Positions 11,846-23,653 of a stretch of DNA of 64,000 bases are shown here, piece by piece. This DNA comes from Trichosanthes cucumerina (taxonomy: Eukaryota > Streptophyta > Magnoliopsida > Cucurbitales > Cucurbitaceae). Numbering within the stretch: position 1 is the first letter of the stretch; each line of letters starts with the position of its first letter. The notes below the pieces were generated by a model. That model was given only the letters and a program-made list of their open reading frames with translations. It was not told where the DNA came from and ran no database searches. The stretch covers positions 46,775,501 to 46,839,500 of the forward strand of contig CM071835.1 of the NCBI GenBank assembly GCA_036507285.1, read 5' to 3'. Position numbers and translations under genes: made by a program.

Positions 11846-12679
11846 TTAATTGAAGTACATTGACTCCATTTCAAGGTCCATGGCTTTAATCCACTCGTCC
11901 CTATCTATATCATTCATTGCCTGTTTATAGGTCAATGGATCCTCAATGCCATCATCATGTATGACGACTTGGGTTTCAGTCAAACCCATGTAACGGTCAG
12001 GTTGTCTAACATCCCTCCCACTACGTCGAGGCATTCTCAACACTTGAGAAGGACCAACTTGATCAACAACTTTTGTTGATTTATCTGTAGCTTCCCTGGA
12101 AATTTCACTTAAGACAATCTTGCTACGAGGCTCCATCATCAGGTATGACGACTTAGGTTTCAGTCAAACCCATGTAACGGTCAGGTTGTCTAACATCCCT
12201 CCCACTACGTCGAGGCATTCTCAACACTTGAGAAGGACCAAATGATCAACAACTTTTGTTGATTTATCCGTAAGCTTCCGGAAATTTCACTTAAGACAAT
12301 CCTCGCCACGAGGCTGATGACCTCTCATGTGGTCTTCCTCTAAGAACGTGGCGTTTGTCGACACAAGCACCTTGTCCTCTTGAGGATCATAAAACAGACC
12401 ACCTTTCGTTTGTTTGGAGTATCCTACGAATAGGCATAATTTTGAACGATGTTCCAATTTCTTTGGATTGGACACCAACACATGTGCCGGACATCCCCAA
12501 ATCCTGAAGTGACGTAAACTCCCTTTACGCCCTTTCCATAACTCGTAGGGTGTTTCTGAAACACTCTTAGAGGGAACCATGTTCAAAATATATACAACAG
12601 CTTCTACTGCATATCTCCAAAACGAACTAGGCAGCTGAGCGTAGCTCATCATAGATCGAACCATGTCTAACAGGGTTCT
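11846..12679 (-). pseudogene. Copia B integrase C-terminus and linker to RT
   Basis: This resumes the integrase cut by gypsy C. The open frame 12664-12287 begins MVRSMMSYAQLPSSFW and includes HFRIWGCPAHVLVSNPKKLE and STNATFLEEDH. The second frame, 12139-11846, contains the Arg-rich linker, then DEWIKAMDLEMESMYFN, which leads into RT. A tandem duplication of about 183 bp (11951-12316) splits the linker and shifts the frame. F has the same order at 49743-50470 with one linker copy. Confidence 0.8.
11951..12316. repeat. Tandem duplication of about 183 bp in the B linker
   Basis: 'atgacgactt...cagtcaaaccc' at 11961 recurs at 12145, and the two units stay similar to their ends ('acgaggct' near 12128 and 12309). 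The period is about 183-184 bp. The copies differ by small indels, which suggests an older duplication or local assembly noise. Confidence 0.85.
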
Positions 12680-12684
12680 ATTTC

Positions 12685-15223
12685 TGTAAAGCCCCTACTT
12701 TTCTATGACCAATTCCCTAGGGACATTACTACACATGCATGCATTTATAGGCCGGGAAATAGAAGGACTTTAAAGAAATTTCCATTTAACTTAAATAGTT
12801 CCAGGGATCCCAAAACAAAACATTAAAATCAGTTAAAACCTCAACTCAACTTGGCCTATTAAAGCATTTCAACAAGTTCAACTTCAATAAAAAAAAACAT
12901 AGAGATAAAAATAGTTCAAAATAGGAATATGCGGAAATCATCTTTGGTTCCCATGGTCCTAATAACGCTCTCCCGTCACACGCCCGCACGCCCTTCCTTC
13001 CCTTTACGAAAAACATTTTTAAAAGAAAGGGTGAGTATTGCAAAACAATACCCGAAGAAGTAACCTCGCTACTGAGGTTTGGGATATGCATACACATACA
13101 ATCATGATCTCTAAACTCATGCATAACATACATAGATGGGATCTAGAACTTTCTAGAGTTGCGTGTCTTTAATCCATGGTTTGTATATTCAATTGTCAGG
13201 CCTTTAATCCATGACTGCTTATTCAGTTGCCAGGTCTTTAATCCATGACTGCTCATTCAATTGCCAGGTCTTTAATCCATGGCTGTTCATGTAATTGCCA
13301 GGTCTTTAATCCATGGCTATTCATTTAATTGCCAGGTCTTTAATCCATGGCTATTCATTTAATTTGTGAGGCCGATGGTCATCCCGAGTCATTTCATTTG
13401 GGTCCTCACTGCACTTCTCGCACTTTGACCCATAGGTCTCTATTGCATGTTTGACCATGCACATAGCGATCTCAGGATAACCAATGTCCACACTATTTGC
13501 TAATTCATTTCGTGGCATACAAAACATGCATAAGGTCCCATCAGTCACATAATCATGGTGTACATGTCACAAACATCATCATCAATATATCATTCATACT
13601 TTCTCATGGACGGATGTGAAAAATCATACTTTTGTAAGAACATGAAACATTCTCATACAAACTACTGTCCTATTCTCACATGAAATAATGGGATCCTTAT
13701 ACATAACATACGAGAATACTTTCACATGAAATAATGGTTCATTTTCACATAATACATCGAAGTATGTGCACATAAAATATCACGTATTCTCAAAATAATA
13801 ACTGTGTATTTTCATGTGAAAAATATAAACTATTTCGCATAAAATCATAAGAATCATTTTCAATTACTCCCATTAAAAGTTCGGCACGAGGTCCCTTACC
13901 TCGAGCTTTGATCCCACTATTTCCTTCTAATTCTTAATTTAACGGTCTCCTCCAATAACCTGAAACCAAGGATTCTTCTATTCGTCATCCCATCGCAGTT
14001 CCATCAACATAAAGAATCTAGGTACAAAAGCGTCATTATTCTCACCTTACTCCAATTACCTCGACTCCGAATAGCAATCCGAACGTGGGTTTGGTTGTTC
14101 CAAAGCTTGGAAACCTTGATTCTACGCTTCAGTTCGTTCCTACAATTCGTGTTCGAATAATAATTTCAGTTCCTCACGTAAACGTCATAATAATTCAAGG
14201 TCATCGTATAACTCAATTCGATTTCAGATCGTAACAAGGAATTTGCTCACCAAGTCGAAAATCAATCGGCCGCAGAGGACGGTCTTTGCCGCTGCTGTGG
14301 TCGTGGGACGGATCCGGACGGCGACGGCGACGCTTTCTTCAACGGCGATCGCGTACCGAGAGAGAAACTCCGATCATTGTCTTGCGGCCGAGGTCAGAGC
14401 TCTCGGTGCTGCCGCAGCGAAGAACGTTTTCGACGGCGGCTAGCGACTCGAGGTCAGGCGAGCTTGTCTGCTCGTGCCTTCGCCGGCGGTGGGAATTCGC
14501 GTGCTGCAGGGACGGCTTTCCGGCGCGAGCGACTGGGCGCGTGAATGGGTTCTCGGCCGGCAGTCGATGGGAGCTCCGACAGTGGCTGAATACTCACTCG
14601 ATCTCCGTGGGGTCCACGCAGTGCGAGCGGTGGCCGTGCGGCGCTTTGGTGTCTCCGACCTTTTCGTGCGTGGGGCGCCGACAAGCGGATGGAGTCGCTT
14701 CCTTCCTTGCGTTCACGGCGGTACCTATCGTGTAAGAGGTTGCCGGCGGTAGGGTTAGTGTGACAAAGAGGGGAGGGGCAGTCGGCTAGGTCAAAACAAG
14801 AGAAGAAGAAGGAGAAGAAGAAGATGGAATTATATTAGGGTTAGGGTTATGATAAAATGAAAATAGTGTGAGAGATAAAGTTAGGGTTTGGGAAAATGTT
14901 TAAGATGAAGAGGATGAGGAAAATTAGGGTTAGGGTTTGTACATGTGGGTGGTTTCACTTAAGGAGACTTATATACCAACAATTTAGGTTAACTCAAATT
15001 GCTAAGGTAGCCCTCCATTAAATGTTAATAACCAAAATGTCCTTGAATTTCCCTTTTCTTTCCATTTCATAACTCATCTCATCTTAAAGAATAATTCACC
15101 TAAGTTAAAAAGATTACAATTTCTCTCTCATGAGTTTGATTAAAACACCATTCCAACTAAATACAGCGGCCTATAAAGTGTTGAACAAAATAACTAATAG
15201 TACCTGAGATGGCGGTCGTCACA
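12685..15223 (-). repeat. 3' LTR of gypsy C
   Basis: The LTR runs from TGTAAAGCCC to GGTCGTCACA (+ strand). It contains six 34-bp repeats (13165-13372), a short hairpin GAGTATT...AATACCC (13033-13053), a G+C-rich block (14260-14760) and telomere-like ttagggttagggtt runs (about 14834-14850 and 14918-14940). Open frames in the G+C-rich block recur with changed sequence in the other LTR and look non-coding. Confidence 0.9.
13165..13372. repeat. 34-bp minisatellite in the C 3' LTR
   Basis: Six tandem units share 'tctttaatccatggct', followed by 'attcatttaattgccagg'. The last three are nearly identical and the outer ones have decayed. The same array is at 20606-20812 in the other LTR. Confidence 0.9.
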
Positions 15224-15239
15224 ATCTTCCCTCCTTAAG
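15224..15239 (-). other. Polypurine tract of gypsy C
   Basis: atcttccctccttaag (+ strand) reads cttaaggagggaagat on the element strand. The same tract, and the bases upstream of it, recur in gypsy D at 34461-34499. Confidence 0.85.
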
Positions 15240-15260
15240 AACTTTCGTCCTCGAAAGTTC

Positions 15261-16640
15261 CTATTCTTGGAATAGTTCAGGATATTTAGCGCGTACTTCC
15301 TCTTCTCGCTCCCAGGTAGCTTCCTCCGTGCGGTGGTTCTGCCACAACACTTTAACTAAGCTGATCTCGCGGTTACGGAGGGTCTTTCGGTCTCTTGCAA
15401 TGATTTGTACCGGTCGTTCGCCATAACTCAGATCTTCCGCTAACTGCAACGGTTCGAAGTCTATGACATGAGTCGGGTCTGGAACATACTTTCTCAGCAT
15501 GGAGACATGGAATACGTTATGAACCGCTGAAAGAGAAGGCGGCAGTGCTAATCTGTAGGCCACTGCACCAATCCTTTCTAAATTCTCAAATGGTCCGATG
15601 AATCGCGGACTCAACTTCCCTTTACGGCCAAACCTTAGAATTCCCTTCATTGGAGCCACCTTAAGAAACACGTGGTCCCCAACCTCGAATTCTAGGTCCC
15701 TTCGTCTCGTGTCAGCATAACTCTTTTGTCTGACTTGAGCGGTCTGCATTCGTGCCCTGATCTTTTGCATTGCCTCATTAGTGACCTGTACTAATTCTGG
15801 ACCCAACAACTGGCGTTCACCAACCTCCTCCCAGAAAACGGGAGTTCTGCAACGTCTTCCGTAAAGAGCTTCAAATGGAGCCATTTCGATGGTCGACTGG
15901 TAACTGTTATTGTAAGCAAACTCCATTAGATGCAAATGAGTGTCCCAACTACCTGGGAAATCTAGAGTGCAAGCTCGCAACATATCCTCTAATATTTGGT
16001 TTAAGCGCTTGCCTCGCCCATCATCAAATGCTGGGATGAAAAGTCAGATGAAGTTCAATTGCAACCTAACGCTCTCTGTAAACTTCTCGGAAGTTGGAGG
16101 TGAAACGTGGATCCTCATCTCAAATAATCTTGACCGGGATTCCATGCAAACGGACTATCTCTTCCAGGTAAAGCTGCGCCCACTTATCTGTAGAATAGGT
16201 GGGTTTCCCGGGTATGAAATGTGCTGACTTTGTTAACCTATCCACTATGACCCAAATCACTGTGTAACCTCGTAAAGTTCTAGGCAGTCCAACTATGAAA
16301 TCCATAGAGATCTCCTCCCATTTCCACTGAGGCACATGTAATGGTTGCAGCAATCCTGCGGGTCTCTGTCTAGGTGCCTTCACCTGCTGACAAGTCAAAC
16401 ACTTGGCGACAAACTCGCCACGTCGCGCTTCATGTTGCACCACCAAAACGATCAAGCTTTTGATCTCGGTACATCTTGTACCGCCGGGATGCATAGAAAA
16501 TGGTGAGTTATGTGCCGTTCAAGATCTCGGTTCTCGCCTTGTCATCGTCGGCACACACAATCGTCCCCGAAATAGCAATCCTCCATCCGTGGATAGGGAC
16601 AACTCTGCCAACTCACCGTAGTTACCGCAGATAAGTTTTT
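15261..16640 (-). pseudogene. Gypsy C integrase with chromodomain-like C-terminus
   Basis: 16494-16120 carries the zinc-binding tail CLTCQQVKAPRQRPAG and the core ISMDFIVGLPRT with IWVIVDRLTKSAHF. A frame break follows. The open frame 15983-15261 (240 residues) continues the core end (HLHLMEFAYNNSYQSTIEMA), then GRRCRTPVFWEEVGE, and ends with HVSMLRKYVPDPTHV and a chromodomain-like block containing LVKVLWQNHRTEEATWE. Chromodomains guide integrase to marked chromatin in plant chromoviruses (family knowledge). The C-terminal frame is one of the longest intact frames in the window. Confidence 0.85.
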
Positions 16641-17547
16641 CCATTAATCGGGGTCCACTGCTGAGCCTCTATAATACGTTGCCTCAAGGTCGGTTGCCAG
16701 ACCGTTAATCGGGCTAATCGAGCCGTGGTCTTTCCTACTAGCATCGCAATTTCGGCTCGAGCAAACTCGCTGTAACTCTGCTGCATGTCTGTCACTCGCG
16801 CGCAGCAGATGCATGCGGCTTCTCACGAGGGCATCGGCCACTACATTAGCCTTTACGGGATGGTACTGTATGTCAATATCATAATCTTTCACCAATTCCA
16901 ACCATCTGCGTTGCCTCATGTTCAATTCTTACGGGTGAGCAGATACTTGAGACTTTTATGATCCGTAAAAATCGAATTTTCTCATCATACAGTAGTGTGT
17001 CCGGATCTTTAACGCAAATACCACTCGCTTTGCTAGTTCCGGTCATGAGTTGGATAGTTCCTCTCGTGCGTCTTCAATTGTCGGGATGCATAAGCTATTA
17101 CTTTACCGTCTTGCATCGACACGTACCCAACCCTTTCTTGGAAGCATCACCAGTAAACCACAAAGCTCCTGTTCCCTCGGGAATCAAGAATCGGGGCCGA
17201 CACTAATCTGTGCTTGAGTTCACGGAAACTCGCTTCACAAGCATCATCCCAAACAAAAGAGTTTCCCTTACGCGTCGGTGAGTCATAGGCATGGCTATCT
17301 TGGCAAAATCCTCGCATTTAAACGCCTATAGTATCCTCTGCAAGACCAGAAAACTACGTACCTCAGAATCGCGTGGTCGGGACGAGGCCACGTGTGACGG
17401 CCTCCACTTTCGCATTTGGATCAACAGAGACTCGACTTCGGACACCACATGCCCTAGAAAAGATACATCGAGGCAAAATTCACACTTGGAGAATTTTGCA
17501 TACAACTTATTCTCTCTCGGTGTGAGTAAGACTTTCTCTCGGTGCAT
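16641..17547 (-). pseudogene. Gypsy C RNase H and RT-RNase H connection, degenerate
   Basis: 17547-17326 reads KLYAKFSKCEFCLDVSFLGH and VESLLIQMRKWRP, the usual end of gypsy RT. 16925-16644 reads MNMRQRRWLELVKDYDIDIQ and then YHPVKANVVADALVRS, the end of RNase H, where relatives have ADALSR. Between them all frames are short and closed, with several indels. Confidence 0.75.
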
Positions 17548-18250
17548 TTCATGTTCTTCATCGCACTGGAGTATATCAATATATCATCGATGAACACAAT
17601 CACGAACGATCAAGAAACTCCTTGAACAAACGGTTCATCAAGTCCATGAAGGCGGCGGGAGCATTGGTCAGCCAAGCGGCATCACCGTGGAACTCGTAAT
17701 GCCCATAACGTGATCGAATCTTTGTTTTAGGGATATCCCCTTCACCGATCCTCAATCGATGGTAGCTCGATCTCGGATCGATCTTAGAGAACATTGTCGC
17801 TCCTTGCAAATCGATCGAACAAATCATCTATTACGGGGAGAGGATATTTATTCTTGATTGTAACTTTATTCAACTCCCCTCAGTAGTCTATACACAAAGC
17901 GCATGGATCCGTCTTTCTTTTCACGAACAATACCTGGTGCTCCCGGGGTGAAACGCAGGCGTATAAACCCTTTGTCTAGCAAGTCTTGTAATGTACTTTT
18001 AGTTCTTTCAACTCTGCCGGCGCCATTCTCATGCGGGGCCTTGGATATCGGGTCGTCCCCAATTCCAATCTGATGTTAAAATCTACCTCCCCGATTGGAG
18101 GTATTCCGGGAGGTCTCGGGAAGACATCTGTAAACTCATTCACCATCTGCACCGATGTCACGAGAGATCTCTGTACACCTTGCATCTAGTATGCGTGCTA
18201 AGACGCCCCAAGCTCCCCGATGCAATAACTTTACGGCCTTAAGGCGTGAA
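17548..18250 (-). pseudogene. Gypsy C reverse transcriptase, degenerate
   Basis: 18185-17976 has EFTDVFPRPPGIPPIGEVDF, the N-terminal RT block. 17827-17600 has ATMFSKIDPRSSYHRLRIGE, then NAPAAFMDLMNRLFKEFLD. The catalytic FIDDI follows in a shifted frame at about 17580-17594. The equivalent of FGLTNAP reads AAWLTNAP, a local frame slip. Enough is present to assign gypsy RT but not a working enzyme. Confidence 0.8.
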
Positions 18251-18343
18251 TTACCTTAGGCCTACTTCCTCGCTATCTTGTGCCTCTCAAACTCAGAGCC
18301 GGGTTGGTTAGGAGGAGTGAACACTACCTCCTTCCTGAAACAA

Positions 18344-18832
18344 TCAATACAAGCATGGTTCTGCGCTAACTTGGTCCATGCCTAAAATTACATCAAAATC
18401 AAACATATCTAAGACCACTAGGTTCACTGCTAACTCATGGTCTGCGATGGTCACACTACCATCCTTGACTTTCATATTGGCCAACAAATTTATTCCCGCA
18501 GGAGTGGAGACAGATAGGGCATACTGTAACTGTTCTAGTTCTAACTCAGCTTGACTTACAAAGGATGCAGAAATAAAAGAGTGTGTAGAACCAGAATCAA
18601 ATAGTACAAAGGCGAGGTGTCCAAGTAATGGAAGTGTACCTGTAACCACTGAGTCCGAGCCATAGATGTCTCTACTGGTGCTTGCATAGGCTCTCCCCTG
18701 ATGTATGGCCGGCTTCACAGCAGGCCCACTACTCATAATCTGTGGCTGGCTAGTGCTGGCTTGATTCGGGCAGCTATTAGCTCTGTGCCCTTCCTTTCCA
18801 CACTTGAAACACGCTCGGACCAAGCCATACAT
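18344..18832 (-). pseudogene. Gypsy C zinc knuckle and protease
   Basis: One open frame of 162 residues begins near the nucleocapsid knuckle CFKCGKEGHRANSCP (CCHC complete) and continues to the aspartic protease motif VLFDSGSTHSFIS. It then has the flap-like VVLDMFDFDVILGMD. This is the best-preserved part of the C gag-protease region. It ends at a break before RT. Confidence 0.85.
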
Positions 18833-19873
18833 TTACCCCAGCTGCAGCGACACCGCATTCTTTGCACTTTGTGGCCTATCTCCGTGATATTCCCGATCCG
18901 TTGATTGGTGGTTTCTGGTGGGACTGTCATGGAAATGCCCCACAGTCTATGCGGGTACGCTGGGGCGCGTGTGAGCTGGAATGGGGTGGTCCCACTTCCT
19001 TTATGATTCATTATATAATTTGCCCAGAGTTAACTACACCTGCATGCGATCCCGAGCTGCACCCAATCGATTCCGCCACTCTCTCACTGCGGAGGCGTAA
19101 TCAGGAGGTGCTAATGCTTGAATAAAACCTCGAACATTCTCATCTAGCCCCATGATGAAGCGCTCAGTCTTCTTTGCTTCTGTATCCACCAGCTCGGGGG
19201 CAAAACGGGACAAGCGGGTAAATTCCCTCTCATATATCTCTACGGCCCTCCCGGTTCGCACGATTGTAAGAATTCTCGCTCGCTTCACCGTAACGAGCTG
19301 CAGCAGGATAGAATTTCGCGCGAATGCTTCTTTGAATTGATTCCAAGTAATCGTTTCTCACTGGCAACAATGGTTCTCGGGCGGACTCCCACCACAAGTA
19401 CGCGTCATCCTCGGCATGAAGGTCGCGACAGACACCTCTCGGTCCTCGTGGCGGTTCATCGATCTCGAAGATGGTCTCAATGGAGGACAGCCACAACTCC
19501 GCCACAGTGGGGTCACTGGAAGACCCATTGAAAGATCTCGGATCATACTTCCTGAAGTCCTTTAGGTAACGGGACTCGAGTTGCGCTGCTTTCACCCCTA
19601 ATTTGCTTGGGCCGGTGGGTGGCTACTGCGTGGCTCGCACTAGGCTCTGCATGGCCTCCACCATCATAGTCATAACATTGGCGTTCCTCAGCCCGCGCCA
19701 CAGGGGCAACAGCAGTACATTCTCCCGACGGTCGGGCGGGTCACGGGGAGGTCTCGAGCGGGTGTGATAATCTCTTCCCGATCCGGGGGTAATTCCGGCC
19801 AAGGCGTCAACGTTTACCCTTGCCCTCCGGCCCCTACCACGCCCCCTACCTCTCCTCGGCCTCTAGGTGGCAT
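18833..19873 (-). pseudogene. Gypsy C gag (capsid), frameshifted
   Basis: ATG at 19873 begins MPPRGRGRGRGRG, a typical Arg/Gly start. 19595-19230 has DFRKYDPRSFNGSSSDPT and WLSSIETIFE (capsid start), and 19288-19034 has FTRLSRFAPELVDTEAKK and FIMGLDENVRGF (retrotransposon gag domain) in another frame. At least two frameshifts and a stop near 19625 interrupt it. Confidence 0.8.
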
Positions 19874-20115
19874 TATGTCAAAACTACAATATAGAGAGTT
19901 TCTAACTCAGTTTCCCTTTACTTTCAAATAATAAGATAGAATCACCCCTGGGGCTTTTAAGGTTATGTATATGCATAATACTGTATCATATCATAATCAT
20001 TTACTTTCTTAATAAAATATCGGGACGTGCACAGCGTGGGTGGAAGGCGTTGTTAAACCATGGAACTACTCTGTGCTTACTCTGTAAGCAAGTCTACAGA
20101 ACCCTTAAACCTAGG

Positions 20116-20127
20116 GCTCTGATACCA
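20116..20127 (-). other. Primer-binding site of gypsy C
   Basis: gctctgatacca is the complement of TGGTATCAGAGC, matching the 3' end of initiator tRNA-Met, two bases from the 5' LTR. Confidence 0.9.
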
Positions 20128-20129
20128 AC

Positions 20130-22669
20130 TGTAAAGCCCCTACTTTTCTATGACCAATTCCCTAGGGACATTACTACACATGCATGCATTTATAGGCCGG
20201 GAAATAGAAGGACTTTAAAGAAATTGCCATTTAACTTAAATAGTTCCAGGGATCCCAAAACAAAACATTAAAATCAGTTAAAACCTCAACTCAACTTGGC
20301 CTATTAAAACAGTCAACAAGTTCAACTTCAATAAAAAAAAAAACATAGAGATAAAAATAGTTCAAAATAGGAATATGTGGAAATCATGCTGGTTCCCATG
20401 GTCCTAATAACGCTCTCCCGTCACACGCCCTGCACGTCCTTCCCTTTACCTGAAAAACATTTTTTAAAAGAAAGGGTGAGTATTGCAAAACAATACCCAG
20501 TAAGTAACCTCGCTACCGAGGTTTGGGATATGCATACACATACAATCATGATCTCTAAACTCATGCATAACATACATAGATGGGATCTAGAACTTTCTAG
20601 AGTTGCCAGGTCTTTAATCCATGGCTGTATATTCAATTGTCAGGCCTTTAATCCATGATCGCTTATTGATTGCTGTGTCTTTAATCCATGACTGCTCATT
20701 CAATTGCCAGGTCTTTAATCCATGGCTGTTCATTTAATTGCCAGGTCTTTAATCCATGGCTATTCATTTAATTGCCAGGTCTTTAATCCATGGCTATTCA
20801 TTTAATTTGTGAGGCCGACTGGTCATCCTGAGTCATTTCATTTCGGGTCCCTCACAGACCCCTGTACTTTGACCCATAGGTCTCTATTGCATGTTTGACC
20901 ATGCACATAGCGATCTCAGGATAACCAATGTCCACACTATTTGCTAATTCATTTCGTGGCATACAAAACATGCATAAGGTCCCATCAGTCACATAATCAT
21001 GGTGTACATGTCACAAACATCATCATCAATATATCATTCATACTTTCTCATGGACAGTGTGAAAAATCATACTTTTGTAAGAACATGAAACATTCTCATA
21101 CAAACTACTGTCCTATTCTCACATGAAATAATGGGATCCTTATACATAACATACGAGAATACTTTCACATGAAATAATGGTTCATTTTCACATAATACAT
21201 CGAAGTATGTGCACATAAAATATCACGTATTCTCAAAATAATAACTGTGTATTTTCATGTGAAAAATATAAACTATTTCGCATAAAATCATAAGAATCAT
21301 TTTCAATTACTCCCATTAAAAGTTCGGCACGAGGTCCCTTACCTCGAGCTTTGATCCCACTATTTCCTTCTAATTCTTAATTTAACGGTCTCCTCCAATA
21401 ACTCGAAACCAAGGATTCTTCTATTCGTCATCCCTCTTGCAGTTCCATCAACATAAAGAATCTAGGTACAAAAGCGTCATTATTCTCACCTTACTCCAAT
21501 TACCTCGACTCGAATAGCAATCCGAACGTGGGTTTGGTTGTTCCAAAGCTTGAAACCTTGATTCTACGCTTGATTCGTTCCTACAATTCGTGTTCGAATA
21601 ATAATTTTGATTCCTCACGTAAACGTCATAATAATTCAAGGTCATCGATAACTCAATTCGATTTCGGATCGTAACAAGGAATTTGCTCACCAAGTCGAAA
21701 ATCAATCGTTGCGCAAGGGCGGTCTTTGCGCTACCGTGGTCGTGGGCGGATCCGGGCGGCGACGGACGCTTCTTCAACAGCGATCGCATACCGGAGAGAA
21801 ACTCCCGATCGCTCTTGCGGCCGAGGTTTGAGAGCTCGTGCTTCGCAGCGAAGAACGTTTTCGACGGCGGCTAGCGACTTCGAGGTCGGCGAGCTTGTCC
21901 GCTCGTGCCGTTTCGCGGCGGTGGGAATTCGCGTCTTTGCGAGGGCGGCTTTCCGCGTGGCGAGCGATCGGGCGCGTGAATGGGTTCTCGGCCGGCAGTC
22001 GATGGGAGCTCCGACAGTGGCTGAATACTCACTCGATCTCGGTGGGTCCCCAGTGCGACGGGTGGCGGCCGGCTGTGCGCTGGTCTCCGACGGCCTTTTC
22101 GTGCGTGAAATTTGCGAGCAAGCGGATGGAGCTGCTTCCTTCCTTGCGTTCGCCGGCGAGGGTACCTATCGTGTAAGAGGTTGCCGGCGGTAGGGTTAGT
22201 GTGACAAAGAGGGGAGGGGCAGTCGGCTAGGTCAAAACAAGAGAAGAAGAAGGAGAAGAAGAAGAAGATGGAATTATATTAGGGTTAGGGTTATGATAAA
22301 ATGAAAATAGTGTGAGAGATAAAGTTAGGGTTTGGGAAAATGTTTAAGATGAAGAGGATGAGGAAAATTAGGGTTAGGGTTTGTACATGTGGGTGGTTTC
22401 ACTTAAGGAGACTTATATACCAACAATTTAGGTTAACTCAAATTGCTAAGGTAGCCCTCCATTAAATGTTAATAACCAAAATGTCCTTGAATTTCCCTTT
22501 TCTTTCCATTTCATAACTCATCTCATCTTAAAGAATAATTCACCTAAGTTAAAAAGATTACAATTTCTCTCTCATGAGAGTTTGATTAAAACACCATTCC
22601 AACTAAATACAGCGGCCTATAAAGTGTTGAACAAAATAACTAATAGTACCTGAGATGGCGGTCGTCACA
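20130..22669 (-). repeat. 5' LTR of gypsy C
   Basis: It matches 12685-15223 across its length, including the 34-bp array (20606-20812), the hairpin (20478-20498) and the telomere-like runs (about 22276-22290, 22368-22384). Differences from the other LTR are clustered in the G+C-rich block (21700-22190). Confidence 0.9.
20606..20812. repeat. 34-bp minisatellite in the C 5' LTR
   Basis: It is the second copy of the array at 13165-13372, again with about six units, the terminal ones best conserved. Confidence 0.9.
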
Positions 22670-23617
22670 ATTTCTCCTCTCAGATACGCCATTCTGCTGA
22701 GGTGTACCGGGCACTGAGAGTTGGGATACGATTCCATGTTCTATCATATAGTCTTGGAATCTTAAATCCATATACTCTCCACCTCGATCTGATCGAAGTG
22801 TTTTAATTGTTTTACCTAATGTGTTCTCAACTTCTGCCTTATATTCCTTGAACTTCTCAAGGGTTTCAGACTTATGATGCATTAGGTAAAGATAGCCATA
22901 CCTAGAATAATCATCAATGAAACTGATGAAATATTCATACCCTCCTCGTGCCTTGACATTCATAGGACCACAGAGATCCGAATGTACGAGTTCCAAGGGT
23001 TCTTTGGCTCTATAACCTTTTTCAGAAAAAAGTCTTTTAGTCATTTTTCCTTCGAGACAAGACTCACATGGTGGTAAAGAGTTATCCTCTAACTGACTTA
23101 GGAGACCACTCTTGACCAATCTCCCAATCCTATTGAGATTAATGTGACCTAGTCTCAAGTGCAAAAGATAGGTACTAGGAGAAAGTTTCTGCCTTTTATT
23201 TTGAGTATCAGCTGTTTTAAACATCTCGGTGTTCAAAATAGCTTTTAATTCGGTTGGTCTTAACACATATAAGTTGTTTTCAAGTTTAGCAGAACATATT
23301 CGTACACCTCTTTTGCAAATGAACGCTTCATTATGATCAAAAGATACTTTATACATATGTTCAAGTAAACAAGAGATAGATACAAGATTTCTTTTGATTC
23401 CAGGAACCAAAAGTACATTTTCTAATAAAACAAATCTATCTCTAAACAACAGCTTCACTGCTCCCATTGCTTTAGCTGAGACAACCTCTCCCGTTCCAAC
23501 CCTTAGAGTTATCTCCCCATCTGCAAGCTGCTGCCAGGAACTAGTTTCCTGAAAAGAAGAACAAACATGGTTAGTGACTCCTGAATCTAATATGTAGGCG
23601 GAATCATCATGTTCCAC
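22670..23617 (-). pseudogene. Copia B protease and integrase (5' part)
   Basis: The open frame from 23617 starts with the protease motif AYILDSGVTNHVC (Ala of DSGATNH is Val). It then has the GAG-pre-integrase zinc block LLHLRLGHINLNRIGRLV...CESCLEGKMTKR and the integrase core: LVHSDLCGPM, SFIDDYSRYGYLYLM and LRSDRGGEYMD, with NGVSERR just before gypsy C cuts the frame at 22669. The catalytic Asp, Asp and Glu are visible. The rest of integrase lies at 12679 and below. This is the longest intact coding block of the window. Confidence 0.9.
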
Positions 23618-23653
23618 TAAACATGTTTCAACAACAAGTAAATCATATTTACC

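Larger units (their letters stand above)
12685..22669 (-). mobile_element. Ty3/gypsy chromovirus C inside copia B
   Basis: The element has LTRs of 2539 and 2540 bp and a perfect duplication, atttc at 12680-12684 and 22670-22674; its removal rejoins the integrase frame of B. The primer site (20116-20127) and polypurine tract (15224-15239) place the 5' LTR on the right. The order gag, zinc knuckle, protease, RT, RNase H, integrase with a chromodomain-like end is gypsy; the long LTRs and chromodomain suggest the Del/Tekay lineage (inference). Many frameshifts break the polyprotein. Equal LTR lengths argue for a fairly recent insertion compared with D. Confidence 0.9.

Noticed and set aside
13165..13372. 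CRISPR-like array
   Set aside because: Units are contiguous with no unique spacers, and they lie inside a retrotransposon LTR.
14286..14735. Open frames of 92-155 residues in the G+C-rich block of C LTRs (also 21726-22193)
   Set aside because: The two LTR copies have frame-disrupting differences between them, as for non-coding LTR sequence.
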